A DNA stretch of 64,000 bases from Paraburkholderia lycopersici (GTDB lineage Bacteria; Pseudomonadota; Gammaproteobacteria; Burkholderiales; Burkholderiaceae), in contig NZ_FMYQ01000028.1 of the NCBI RefSeq assembly GCF_900096975.1, positions 1 through 64,000 on the forward strand, read 5' to 3'. The notes below the pieces were generated by a model that saw nothing but the letters and a program-made list of their open reading frames with translations, did not search any database and was not told the origin of the DNA. Shown here piece after piece: positions 1 through 8,434 of this stretch. The position numbers and the translations under genes were made by a program. Position 1 is the first letter of the stretch. Every line of letters starts with the position of its first letter.

Positions 1-161
1 AGGGTTTCGCGCGCGAGACGCGCCCAGAAGCCTTCGTAATCGCGTTCGGCTTCGGCGCAGAGCGCCTTGTATGCCTCCATGCCGGACACCGTGGCATTCG
101 CCTGCAGAACAGCAGGAGGATCGAATGTACGGCCCTCATGCAACACCGACTCCAACAACAT
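1..161 (-). CDS. acs: acetyl-CoA synthetase, N-terminal fragment
   Basis: The first 53 codons of an acetyl-CoA synthetase (acetate + ATP + CoA to acetyl-CoA), cut by the left window edge. The translation starts MLLESVLHEGRTF and continues with GMEAYKALCAEAERDYEGF and WARLARE, which matches the conserved start of proteobacterial Acs proteins (…ISGMEAYRALCDEAERDFEGFWARLARE…). The ATG at 161 is preceded by GGAGA with a 7-nt spacer, so the start is well supported. Only the N-terminal cap region lies in the window, and no catalytic motif can be checked. Recognition rests on remembered family sequence; other long acyl-CoA ligases do not usually share this N-terminus. Confidence 0.8.
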   Translation of the reverse strand, partial: MLLESVLHEGRTFDPPAVLQANATVSGMEAYKALCAEAERDYEGFWARLARET

Positions 162-183
162 ATTTTTGTCTCCATCCCGGGCT

Positions 184-198
184 ACGCAAAGGTTGCGT
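184..198 (-). promoter_or_regulatory. inverted repeat in acs leader
   Basis: A perfect inverted repeat ACGCAA-AGG-TTGCGT, with GGG/CCC further out on both sides, ends 23 nt upstream of the acs start codon. It could be an operator half-site pair or a 5'-UTR hairpin. There is no U-run, so it is not a terminator. Function is inferred only from position. Confidence 0.3.
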
Positions 199-214
199 CT
201 ACCCTACGTTTTAA

Positions 215-445
215 TTACTTCGTTTTTCGATAGCTGTGAAACTTCTCCAGCAGTCGAGCATTGTCCTCGATACCGTTGACCTCAACGCAACGGAATCCAC
301 GCCTTCGTGCGTGCGATCAATTTTCGACACGCCATACGCCTCCGAGTGGCAGGCACGAATTTCCCCACTTATCATCGAACGCATAACAAAGGGCCTCTTC
401 GTTTTCCTCAACAGCGAATTTCCCCGGCGTATTCGCCTGGACCAT
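215..445 (-). pseudogene. small ORF interrupted by an in-frame TGA
   Basis: An ATG at 445 lies 1 nt after the stop codon of the PilZ gene and opens a frame of 42 codons. It is broken by TGA at 319-317, then continues open for 33 more codons to a TAA at 217-215. The downstream part (RRRGFRCVEVNGIEDNARLL and following) reads like real protein sequence, which suggests one ~76-residue protein split by a nonsense mutation. I do not recognise the family. There is no clear ribosome binding site, so expression would depend on coupling to the upstream gene, which is itself frameshifted. It may be chance coding. Confidence 0.25.
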
Positions 446-446
446 T

Positions 447-1375
447 TCATGCTGCCGCGACGCACGCGAGAACATAGTCCTTGATTTCCCGACGGACCTC
501 GTCCGATGCCTGCTCGAATTCGAGGCCGTACCTGAACCGAATGCCCTCCTGACGGCAATTGCGAACCTTGACAACCACGGCAATGGCGCGATTGGCGCCG
601 TCGCTCGTGCCTGTCGGCAAATTCATTGCAAGGCGAGCACTCTGTCCCACTGCCAGAATGTCCTCGCCGGCGGAGATGCCCGCACCAAAGGCGCTCAGAT
701 TTTCGACGTTCACCGCGACGGGAAGACGCAAATACTCGTTCGTGCGGATTTTCCCGGTGATCGCCGTCTGCACCCTGTGATGCCTGCGCACTATGGCCTG
801 GGCCACCACCTCGGGGTAGCTCAGATAGTGGCATCCCAACGGACCCGAACCCTCTCCGAGCAATCGCGTGGAGAACCGGAAAAACCTCGTACCGGTAAAG
901 AGACGTGCGTCGTACACCATCTCGCTTACAAGCGCCGGCGCTTCATGACCCGTGCCGCGCGCGATCAGCGCCTCGCCTGGAATGACGCCCGCGAGGTCCA
1001 TGTGAATGACGTCTGCGCTACCTTCGCGAGTCAGATGAAAGAATTCCACCTTCTGCCGAAGGCTCGGTAAAAAAAGTCCTTTTTCGTTAATGCCCGGACC
1101 TGCCTCTCTCGACGAATATGGTCCGCGCCATACGCGCTAAAGAACAGAGGAAATTCGTCGTTGGTCGCCGCTCTTTCGCCGGACGGGAAGCGCGCGACCG
1201 CTTTCGTCCCGGCCGGGGTGTCGTCCCTGTATCCCAGGCGATACAGCCGGTCAAGCAGTCCGGCCGAATCGATGACGTATCCCCTTTGCAACAAGAGCCT
1301 GCCACTATTGCTATAGATCGCGAAATCGGTCGGCTTATCGAAACCAATATCGCCTGCTGAGAGTTTTATTAGCAT
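447..1375 (-). pseudogene. PilZ-domain c-di-GMP protein, frameshifted
   Basis: Two overlapping frames together make one YcgR-like protein. The N-terminal half (from ATG at 1375, MLIKLSAGDIGF…) ends in a stop at 1031. The C-terminal half continues in another frame as …RQKVEFFHLTREGSADV… to 447. The crossover is a run of seven T on the coding strand (A7 on the plus strand, 1069-1075); one extra T would restore a continuous protein of about 310 residues. The C-terminal part carries the PilZ NLSAFG motif (N-x-S-x-x-G), but the upstream RxxxR motif reads NEYLR, so its first arginine is missing. Family role: a c-di-GMP receptor that slows the flagellar motor. It could be a true mutation, a slippery tract or a sequencing error. 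Confidence 0.6.
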
Positions 1376-1414
1376 GGTCCAGTGCAACGACAGGTCAATC
1401 GCATGCGCGATCAC

Positions 1415-1790
1415 ACGTCGAAATCGTCGGAAATCCAGTCTGACCGCACCCGTTTAGATAGAGCCGGAACATACTCCAACGGGAAAACGAGGAAGGGCAG
1501 CCTATATAAGGAACCAGGGCCGCCCGTTTGCCGCGACCAATATTGCCATTCTGAAATTATCTTCAACATGACTTAACGCAACCGAAGCATCACCTCGTGG
1601 TCACGAAGAAAGCGGGCGCGGAACCGTACCTCCACCGGTGAACGCCAGATGAACTCCACTGCTCCAGCGCCGTGACCCGAAATATGCTTTGTGGCTTGAA
1701 TGTGCGCACGTACTCGCAAGGTCCCCGCACGCCCGTTCTTTTGCAACGGCCCTTCTCGCTTGCCCAGGTTATTCCGCATTGACTTGAGCC
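1415..1790. other. gene-poor stretch, no convincing gene
   Basis: Part of this stretch is less GC-rich than its surroundings. A 68-codon minus-strand frame (1573-1779) ends in a plausible-looking segment (VEFIWRSPVEVRFRARFLRD) but has no recognisable family and no clear ribosome binding site. I see no repeat, RNA gene or terminator. Confidence 0.4.
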
Positions 1791-1994
1791 TTACATGTTC
1801 GAGGGATTGCCGGGTTTGTCTTTCCCCTTTTCGATGTTTTCGCGCTGATCGGCGTAATCCTTGAGGTTGTCGCCCTCGACGATTTCGGACTCGCCTTCGA
1901 GTTTCCTGTTCTCATTGCCAGTCAGCACGCCTCCCATTTTCTTGAGCACACCCTTGAACTCCTTGCCGATTCCTCGCAGTCCTTCCTTGGTCAT
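1791..1994 (-). CDS. CsbD-like small stress protein
   Basis: A 67-residue, highly charged hydrophilic protein (MTKEGLRGIGKEFKGVLKK… ending KDKPGNPSNM) resembling the CsbD family, small stress-induced proteins of unknown biochemical role. It has the characteristic pattern of a short basic start, a GNENRKLEGE segment and an acidic/glutamine-rich end. The ATG at 1994 is chosen because GGAGG sits 5 nt upstream; ATGs at 2027 and 2006 are in frame but lack such a site. It is a single gene with no operon partners. The CsbD assignment comes from composition and motif spacing and is less certain than the existence of the gene. Confidence 0.6.
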   Translation of the reverse strand: MTKEGLRGIGKEFKGVLKKMGGVLTGNENRKLEGESEIVEGDNLKDYADQRENIEKGKDKPGNPSNM

Positions 1995-2135
1995 CGTTGC
2001 CTCCATTACGCTGAAAACGGCGGACATAGTGCCCGCCCGCCGGTACTGCGACGACCGTCGTGCCGCAAGGCACGTGCCATTTCACTCAGCGGCACGGCGT
2101 GTGCATCGTATTCGCGCACGACGAAGGGGAACGCC

Positions 2136-3056
2136 ATGACCGCTGCGAAAGGCGCGAAAAGCGCACAAAGGACGCCGCCTTCCGGCAAGGTGTGGATCGG
2201 CATCTCCGGCTGGCGCTACGACGGCTGGCGCGGCACGTTCTATCCTGAAGGCTGGCCGAAAAAGCGGGAGCTGGAGTATGCATCCCGCGCGGTGCAGACC
2301 ATCGAAATCAACGGTACGCATTACAGCCTGCAATCGCCAGCCTCGTTCCGGCAGTGGTACGCCGCCACGCCCGAAACGTTCGTGTTCAGCGTGAAAGGCG
2401 CGCGCTATTTGACGCACGTGCTGCGCTTTCGTGACGAAACGGCAACCATCGCATGCGCCAATTTTTTCGCACAAGGCCTGCTCGCGTTGAACGACAAGCT
2501 CGGCCCTCTACTCTGGCAGTTCCCGCCGACGTACCCGTTCGATGCCGCGCGTTTCGAGCGATTTCTAGCCGTCCTGCCGCCCGACAGCGAAGCCGCATTG
2601 CGCCTCGCGAAGCGCCACGACGGGCGCGTAACGGTGCCGTGGCTCGAAATCGATCGCTGCCGACCGATGCGGCACGCCATCGAAATCCGTCATTCGAGTT
2701 TTCTTGTCCCCGCATTCGTCGAGCTGCTTCGGCGCTACGGCGTGGCGCTGGTCGTTTCGGACTCCACAGAACCGTGGCCGTGTATCGAAGACGCCACAGC
2801 CGATTTCGCCTACGTGCGGCTACACGGCTCGACCGCGAAATACGCGGGCGCCTATGGCGACGACGCACTCGACAATTGGGCTTCCAGGTTCAAGGCCTGG
2901 CGCGCGGGCAGGCAAGCCGCCCATGCGCGGCTAGTCGCGCCGGAGCGCGCTCTTCACGAGCCGAGAGACGTCTACTGCTATTTCGACAACGACCAGAAAA
3001 CCGAAGCGCCATTCGACGCCCAGCGCCTGATATCGCGCCTTGGCGCGACACGATAA
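2136..3056 (+). CDS. DUF72 (YecE-like) protein
   Basis: A 306-residue protein of the DUF72/YecE family, which adopts a TIM-barrel fold and has no agreed function. Recognisable elements are the opening VWIGISGWRYDGWRGTFYPEG, then TIEINGTHYSLQSP, FVFSVKGARYLTH, LGPLLWQFPP, AIEIRHSSF, FAYVRLHGS and the C-terminal DVYCYFDND, in the family order. Length is typical or slightly long, with a basic 17-residue N-terminal extension. It is monocistronic on the plus strand, and its 3' end faces a decayed dehydrogenase gene 40 bp away. The family call is secure; the molecular role is unknown. Confidence 0.85.
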   Translation: MTAAKGAKSAQRTPPSGKVWIGISGWRYDGWRGTFYPEGWPKKRELEYASRAVQTIEINGTHYSLQSPASFRQWYAATPETFVFSVKGARYLTHVLRFRDETATIACANFFAQGLLALNDKLGPLLWQFPPTYPFDAARFERFLAVLPPDSEAALRLAKRHDGRVTVPWLEIDRCRPMRHAIEIRHSSFLVPAFVELLRRYGVALVVSDSTEPWPCIEDATADFAYVRLHGSTAKYAGAYGDDALDNWASRFKAWRAGRQAAHARLVAPERALHEPRDVYCYFDNDQKTEAPFDAQRLISRLGATR

Positions 3057-3096
3057 CTGCCTGCGCCGTTGGGGCGCGCGCGGTGCGGCCAACGCC

Positions 3097-3747
3097 TCAC
3101 GGCTCCAGCTTCAACTTGATCCAGCCCGGCTGGCGTGCATCGAAGGCCCGGTACGCTTCAAGCATATGAGTCAGCGGCTCGCGCTGCGTGAGCACGCCGA
3201 GCGAATCGAAACCGCCGTTCGCGAACGAGTTCGACAAGCCCCGGCATGCCGTAACCGCCCCGTACACGGCCATGTTGCCTGCGCGAACTTCGGCAAGCCG
3301 GGTGCCGAAATAGCCGGTGGGGAAAATGTCCGGGATAAGGGTCGCGCGGCCGTCGTCAAACTCGCCAGGCAACGGCACAAGGCTCGTGCTCGCGAGCAGC
3401 GTGCGCGCCTATTGCGCCGGCAGACCGTCGAACGGCTCCGTGCTTTGCGGGCCACCGAAGAACACCGTGCCGGACTGCGCGCCGTTCGGGTTGGCGTCGT
3501 CGCATTGCGCCGTATCGCCCGTGCGGCAATATCAGCACGCGCCGCACGAAATCGTTGACGGAATGAGCACGCGCGACCCGCAGCACATGCCACGGACGTT
3601 GCACCCAACTTCCTCCACAAGCCCCCCTCGTGACCGAATCGCACTGGACGTGATCTGCACGATCGCGTCGGACGGTTGCCGAATGGACGGATCCGGCACC
3701 GTATCTAGCCGTATGCCGCCGATGTCGCGAAATACCACGGCTCTCAT
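3097..3747 (-). pseudogene. zinc alcohol/formaldehyde dehydrogenase remnant
   Basis: Pieces of a medium-chain zinc-dependent dehydrogenase in several frames. The 5' piece (3532-3747) reads MRAVVFRDIGGIRLDTVPDP… then passes directly to VLIPSTISCGAC, losing the catalytic Cys-Gly-Thr-Asp segment. A later piece contains PDIFPTGYFGTRLAEV and joins, with most of the NAD-binding domain missing, to the typical C-terminus EAYRAFDARQPGWIKLKLEP. At about 650 bp it is well short of the ~1,100 bp expected for such a gene, so it carries internal deletions and frameshifts. It cannot encode an active enzyme. The family is clear from the order of recognisable motifs. Confidence 0.75.
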
Positions 3748-3869
3748 AGCTTGTTCCTCGCCGCAGGAGTGGCCGGAGGCCGCGCCGCGCCACGTTGCGC
3801 GGATGTCCGGAACGTTCGTGGTACGCCGATTGCTGGAACGGCAGAGCCGTTCATCAAGGATGAGCTAAC

Positions 3870-4397
3870 ATGCCCGAAAAGAAAACGATCGAGCGAGCGC
3901 GCGCGGACAAGCGCGCGGGAAAGTCCACCAGCACGCAGGCCGGAGAATTCGTCAAGGAAGAATTCGATCGCGTGCGCGAGGGCAAACATGGCGTGCGCTC
4001 CGCCAAGCAGGCGGTGGCCATCGGCCTTTCCAGGGCGCGCCGCGCCGGCGTCGAATTGAAGCCGCCCGCAAAGGGCAAGACCAGCGAAGCTACGCGCAGG
4101 AAGGCCCAAAAGGACAGCGCAGCCGGCCGGGGCACGAAGGAGGCCAGCGCGAGTACGGAATCGAAGGCCAAACGCTCGCGCACGACTACGAACGTGCTCA
4201 AGCGCGAAAGCAAGGCGGGCGCTTCGCCGCAGGCCGTGTCGAAACAGGCGAAGAGCGCAGCGGCGCGCCGCCCCGCGCCAAGCCGCTCGGCGGCGGCGAA
4301 GAAGGCTGCGCAGACCAAGGGCGCGGCGGGCCGTTCCGCTGCGGCGAAAAAGGCCGCAAAGACCCGCGCAACGCGAGCGCAGCACGCCCGCCATTAG
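3870..4397 (+). CDS. basic DUF6496-type, histone H1-like protein
   Basis: A 175-residue, extremely basic protein. Residues 1-70 (KKTIERARADKRAGKS…, EFVKEEFDRVREGKHGVRSAKQAVAIGLSRARRAGV) match the small DUF6496 family. The remaining ~105 residues are Lys/Ala/Arg/Ser-rich low complexity with AAAKKAA-type units, like the tail of bacterial histone H1-like proteins. That composition suggests DNA or RNA binding and nucleoid association, but this is inference. It is a single gene with its ATG at 3870. The low-complexity tail is encoded by GC-rich imperfect repeats that may vary in length between strains. Confidence 0.65.
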   Translation: MPEKKTIERARADKRAGKSTSTQAGEFVKEEFDRVREGKHGVRSAKQAVAIGLSRARRAGVELKPPAKGKTSEATRRKAQKDSAAGRGTKEASASTESKAKRSRTTTNVLKRESKAGASPQAVSKQAKSAAARRPAPSRSAAAKKAAQTKGAAGRSAAAKKAAKTRATRAQHARH

Positions 4398-4519
4398 CGC
4401 GGGAAAACGGCAGGCATCGAAGACGGCGCGGCGGACAACGTCGCCGCGCCGCGCGCCCATAGCGGATTGTGAGACCATGTGCCCCCGTGCCCCCACGCGC
4501 GCATGGCGCGATTTCCTCG

Positions 4520-5917
4520 ATGTCCTCACCTGCTCTGCTCGTCAATATCCTGCGCAGCGTCACCCGCCGTTATCGCTTGCCGCAAGGCGCCGCGGCTTCT
4601 GCAATCGAGATTCGAAGCGCCAGCCCGGCGACGTCGCTGGCGTTCGCCATAGAAGCGGCGCGTGAAGCAACGGTTCATGGCGAGACACCCGATGCAGCGT
4701 TGAAGCAGCGCTTCATCGACGCGCTTGCGGCCATGATCCACGAGGCAATGCGCGCGGATTCCGGCGACCGCGCATTCCAGGCCATGGTTCTGCGGCACCG
4801 TGCCGTTCAGGTCCGCGAGTACGCTTCGCTTTCGGCCCATGCAGACCAGGACCGCCGGCAAATCCACACGATGGTCAATGCCATTGCCCATCCCGCCAAG
4901 CAGCAACGGGCGATGGAAGGCTGGCAACGCGAAGCGCTCGCGCGGCTGCACTCGTCCGCGTCTGCGCCGCCGTGCTCAAGACTCCGCGATACTGCGCGAA
5001 ACGTTCTCGATTTACCGGAGATCGTGAGCGGTTCCGAATTCGGGCACGCCGTCGCACGGTTGCTGAACAGTGCCGCGCTGGCACGCGCTTGCCGTCTGGA
5101 AACTTTGGAGTCCGATCCGCTCGTGCAGCAGTATCGATCGTTATGGGACGCATATGGCCCACGTCCGGGCAGTCCGGAAGCACGTGCACAAGGCAAGGCG
5201 TCGCAGCAGCGCGGGGCGGCGGTCGAGGCGCTCGCCATACGGGCACTCGAAACGTTGGCCCGGCAACTCAACGAAGCGACACCGCGACATGGGCCGTCGT
5301 ACCGTGCCGTGAACTCGATGCGCGTTCCGGCCGCCATACCCGGCAGCCACGAGCACGCCAAAACGGAGTGGGATGCGGTCCTGCTGGAGCGCGTGCTCAC
5401 ACAGGCCGCGGATGCGGCACCGGTATGGAACGTCTGCCTGCTCGTAGAGGCAAAGGCATCTATCGAGGCTGCGACGACCGATCTTCCCCGGCTCATGCGC
5501 GGAATACGCCTGCTCGCGCATGCCGGGGAAGGCGCCGTGTATGCGTTCGAGACGCGGCAGGGCACGGTGCACATCGATGGCGCTTCGCTGCGCGCGCTAA
5601 ACACCGAGCCATCCGGTCTGAACAGAACCGTGCTTTATTGTTGCGATGCGCCGGCCGATGGCGAGCCGCGCCTGCTCGGCGCCGCGAGCCGGACGCGGCT
5701 TTTGTCGGCGCAGGCCAGCCTGGAATTTGCCCGTGCCTCATGCGGCGAGCCGCCGCGAAGTCCCGAAGCGCTCGAGCCGGTCTGGCGGGAACTGACCCGA
5801 TGCCCGCAGTGGCACGGCGTGCTTCATCAATATCCGACGCTGCAACTGGTACGCGAATTGATGGTTCATCCCGACGACCTGATGGCCGCAATGACAGACG
5901 CATCAGGGCGTATGTAA
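4520..5917 (+). CDS. unknown protein with possible PD-(D/E)XK motif
   Basis: A 465-residue soluble protein that I cannot assign to a named family. It is largely helical in appearance, with no signal peptide or membrane segment. The one informative feature is D285 (in EWDAVLL) followed 25 residues later by E310-A-K312 (in LLVEAKAS), each at the end of a hydrophobic strand. That is the layout of the PD-(D/E)XK nuclease superfamily. The segment before it (SYRAVNSMRVPAAIPGSHE) may supply other active-site residues. A GTG at 4469 would add 17 residues; the ATG at 4520 is preferred, but neither has a clear ribosome binding site. Neighbours give no functional hint. Confidence 0.55.
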   Translation: MSSPALLVNILRSVTRRYRLPQGAAASAIEIRSASPATSLAFAIEAAREATVHGETPDAALKQRFIDALAAMIHEAMRADSGDRAFQAMVLRHRAVQVREYASLSAHADQDRRQIHTMVNAIAHPAKQQRAMEGWQREALARLHSSASAPPCSRLRDTARNVLDLPEIVSGSEFGHAVARLLNSAALARACRLETLESDPLVQQYRSLWDAYGPRPGSPEARAQGKASQQRGAAVEALAIRALETLARQLNEATPRHGPSYRAVNSMRVPAAIPGSHEHAKTEWDAVLLERVLTQAADAAPVWNVCLLVEAKASIEAATTDLPRLMRGIRLLAHAGEGAVYAFETRQGTVHIDGASLRALNTEPSGLNRTVLYCCDAPADGEPRLLGAASRTRLLSAQASLEFARASCGEPPRSPEALEPVWRELTRCPQWHGVLHQYPTLQLVRELMVHPDDLMAAMTDASGRM

Positions 5918-6129
5918 TGCCCGACAATCGGACGCTTCCGTTGACGCCGTTTCGCTTGACCCGTGAATGCCCACTGCCCAAAATCGCAATACACGCGTCA
6001 GCCGGGCACCGGCATTGCTCGCCCGGGAGCAGGAGCAGGAGCCGCATTCTCTTCCCGTCTCGACCGATTGCCCCCCCGCATGCGCGCTTCCCTCGTAAAG
6101 TCACGGTCAGCGTCCATGGGTATGTTCGT

Positions 6130-6522
6130 ATGAAAGAACGCGCAACCATTGTTTGCCGCAAGGGCGACCAGATACTTCTGGTTACGCGCGGCCGTTCCCG
6201 CTGGACTCTGCCGGGCGGAACGATCAGGCGCGACGAAGCTCCTCTGCACGCCGCGAGGCGCGAAATGCACGAGGAAACGCTGATCGTCGCAGAATCGCTG
6301 ACTTATCTGTTCGCATTCGGCGGGCTCAGCAAACGTCATTACGTATTCGCGTTCGACCTGCCCGACGACGCGATACCGCAACCCGCCAACGAAATCGTTC
6401 GCTGCTGCTGGGTCCAGCCGGCCAGCATCGCCACCCTGACGACCAGCGTGCCAACGCGCGAAATCGTGACCCATCTCTGCGTACCGGCGGCTAAACACCC
6501 GCAGGTTTCGCCTGATCGATGA
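6130..6522 (+). CDS. Nudix hydrolase
   Basis: A 130-residue Nudix hydrolase, a family that cleaves nucleoside diphosphates linked to another group. The Nudix box begins at GGTIRRDEAP and ends ARREMHEETL, fitting G-x5-E-x7-R-E-x2-E-E; the usual glycine after the last glutamate pair is replaced by leucine. The start MKERATIVCRKGDQILLVTRG matches the beta-strand that opens the fold. The ATG at 6130 is chosen because the frame upstream shows no family similarity. The protein is close to the minimal Nudix size and the substrate cannot be predicted. There is no operon partner. Confidence 0.8.
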   Translation: MKERATIVCRKGDQILLVTRGRSRWTLPGGTIRRDEAPLHAARREMHEETLIVAESLTYLFAFGGLSKRHYVFAFDLPDDAIPQPANEIVRCCWVQPASIATLTTSVPTREIVTHLCVPAAKHPQVSPDR

Positions 6523-6737
6523 TCGTTGCCTGAATGCTGTCCGACGGCCGACGGATTCCGCGCAAGGCGCGTGAATTGCCGTGCATGGACATCGTTACGG
6601 CAAGCTCGCCATAAATCGCGGAATCCCCGAATAGAGGTTTTTGGCCGCGCACGTATCGGCGCAATCGGGCATGAACGTTGCACCCATCCTTCGCATGTAG
6701 CGAAACGGCCGCAGGGCGATAGCGAAGGGAGACAGTC

Positions 6738-7115
6738 ATGAGACAGATCGTGTTAGGCGTGTACGACAGCTACTCGGACGCATGTTCCGCCAAACCCGGA
6801 GCCGGACGTGGGCATCGCCGATGCGCACCAGCGCACGCAGGGCGTTGACGGTCTGGACGATGCCTACCGCAGACACGGACGATGAAGTTCCGCGAAAGCG
6901 CGCCGATGCCGCTGTCGATCGCGAGGATGCCGACTGCCTCCGCTTCAGGTCCTCCCGGAAAGAGGGACCCTCGCGCGAACGGCAGCGATTGACGATTACC
7001 GCTTTCCCCGACCGGCTCGCAGAACCAGTGGGCGATTTGCCAGCCTGGGCGTGCATGTCGTGGACGGAAACGACAACGTGGAGCCTGTCCAGATCCGCCA
7101 TTCTGGCGTAATCCG
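6738..7115 (+). pseudogene. decayed small stress-protein gene
   Basis: A good ribosome binding site (GGAGA, 5 nt spacer) precedes ATG 6738, which opens MRQIVLGVYDSYSDA and then loses sense. The next recognisable stretch is in another frame (NPEPDVGIADAHQRTQGVDG…), and a final one in a third frame (VHVVDGNDNVEPVQIRHSG). Together they look like the beginning, middle and end of the small Burkholderia proteins that begin with an R-I-V-x-G-V-x-D-x-Y-x-x-A pattern and end in a VSV-D-EVEPV strand. At least two frameshifts separate the pieces. Family identification is tentative; decay is the simplest reading. Confidence 0.4.
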
Positions 7116-7215
7116 CCGATTGATCTTCGCCTTGAAGTGGACCATATTCAAACCGGTACACGAAATCAGGCACCGATTTCGTGGCACTTCGTCAATCGAA
7201 GCTGAAGCGCCTTCC

Positions 7216-8208
7216 ATGTTCAACGAACCTGGTCACGACGACTGCGGTCCGTGGCAGTGCCCCTACTGCGGCACGGGGCTCAATGCGCCGCTCATACTCT
7301 GTCCCGAATGCGGCGCGAATCAACTGGCCGCCGCCTCCCGGACGGAGGCGGCAAGCGAAAGCTCGCCGGACGAACGGGTACGCGGCGTAGCGGAACGCCT
7401 GCGTGAAAACCTGGGCGGCGAGCGCACATATCGCGGCGACTATCCCTCAATCGACGAAGCACAAATAAGTCAAAAGCCGCATCGGCCGTTCCCTGTCTGG
7501 GCCGGTTTTGGCGCGCTCGCCATCGCCCTCGCCGGCTATGCGGTTTGGCATCACAGCGGGTGGGAGCCGAAACTCGGCGCACAGGTGGTGGTCGGCTCCG
7601 TGCTCGGCTCGAAGGGCAATCACGTGGCGCTGGCCACGCGATCGCACAGCGCGCAGGCCATGGCCGCGCTGCCGCGCCACGGCCCGGCGGCGAAGGCCGG
7701 TACGGCGCACGCGAATGCGATACGGCCAGGCGTCGCGCTGCAGAAGGCGGTATCCAGCGAACGTGCGCCCGCCTCGCCGGCCTATGCGAACGCACTCCCG
7801 GACGTCGCCAGAAGCCTCGCCATCGCCCGGACCAGCCTCGACAGGAACAACCTTTGGCCCGCGCGCAGGGCGATCATGAATGCGCTCGCCGCGCAACCCG
7901 GCAACGCCGACGCGCAGCAGATGCGAGCCGAGCTGGTCGCGCGCGAACAGCAGCGCGACGTCCTGATCGGCCGCGCAAGGCTATGCGCGCACGAGCGGCA
8001 ATGGGCTTGCGTGCGGCAAGACGCCGGGCACGCCGCGAGCGTCGACGCATCGAGCCGCGAAGCGAAGCATCTGCTCGTGCTGGCGAGCGGCGAGCACAAA
8101 GCCGGTGCGGGGAAACACAACGGCTGGACCTGGCCATGGGAAAGCCAGACGTATGCGCAAGCCGGAGATGCGCGTTCACGCCAGGATGCGCTTTTTTGGC
8201 ATCACTAA
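7216..8208 (+). CDS. zinc-ribbon membrane protein, repeat-like C-terminus
   Basis: A 330-residue protein of unknown function. The N-terminus carries a zinc ribbon (CPYC at residues 15-18, CPEC at 29-32). This is followed by a polar linker, one membrane segment (about residues 93-112, FPVWAGFGALAIALAGYAVW) and a ~200-residue C-terminal part. The last 120 residues (SLAIARTSLDRNNLWPARRAIMN… and onward) resemble helical TPR-like pairs. The layout suggests a cytoplasmic zinc ribbon and a periplasmic helical domain. ATG 7216 is favoured because the upstream frame runs into the decayed gene before it, but an in-frame start at 7051 is possible. No operon partner is visible. Confidence 0.6.
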   Translation: MFNEPGHDDCGPWQCPYCGTGLNAPLILCPECGANQLAAASRTEAASESSPDERVRGVAERLRENLGGERTYRGDYPSIDEAQISQKPHRPFPVWAGFGALAIALAGYAVWHHSGWEPKLGAQVVVGSVLGSKGNHVALATRSHSAQAMAALPRHGPAAKAGTAHANAIRPGVALQKAVSSERAPASPAYANALPDVARSLAIARTSLDRNNLWPARRAIMNALAAQPGNADAQQMRAELVAREQQRDVLIGRARLCAHERQWACVRQDAGHAASVDASSREAKHLLVLASGEHKAGAGKHNGWTWPWESQTYAQAGDARSRQDALFWHH

Positions 8209-8434
8209 CGATTTTTCTCCACCCGAAAGCGGCGCCCCCGAAATTTCCCGCCGCGTCACCTGCTTGAAGTCCGCCGCCCTCATGGCGCTTCCCGCGCACG
8301 CTTCTGCGCGAGTGCGTAGCCGACGACCGCGGTTTTGCCGCGCGATCCGCCGAACCCGTCTTTCGCCCCCGCATGCGATAGCCGGGCGCGGATTCTCACG
8401 CTAACATCGTGCGTCGCCCAAATCCTCCCCCTCC

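Noticed and set aside
1573..1779. 68-codon minus-strand frame
   Set aside because: Part of it reads like protein, but there is no ribosome binding site or known family; kept only as a note in the gap description.
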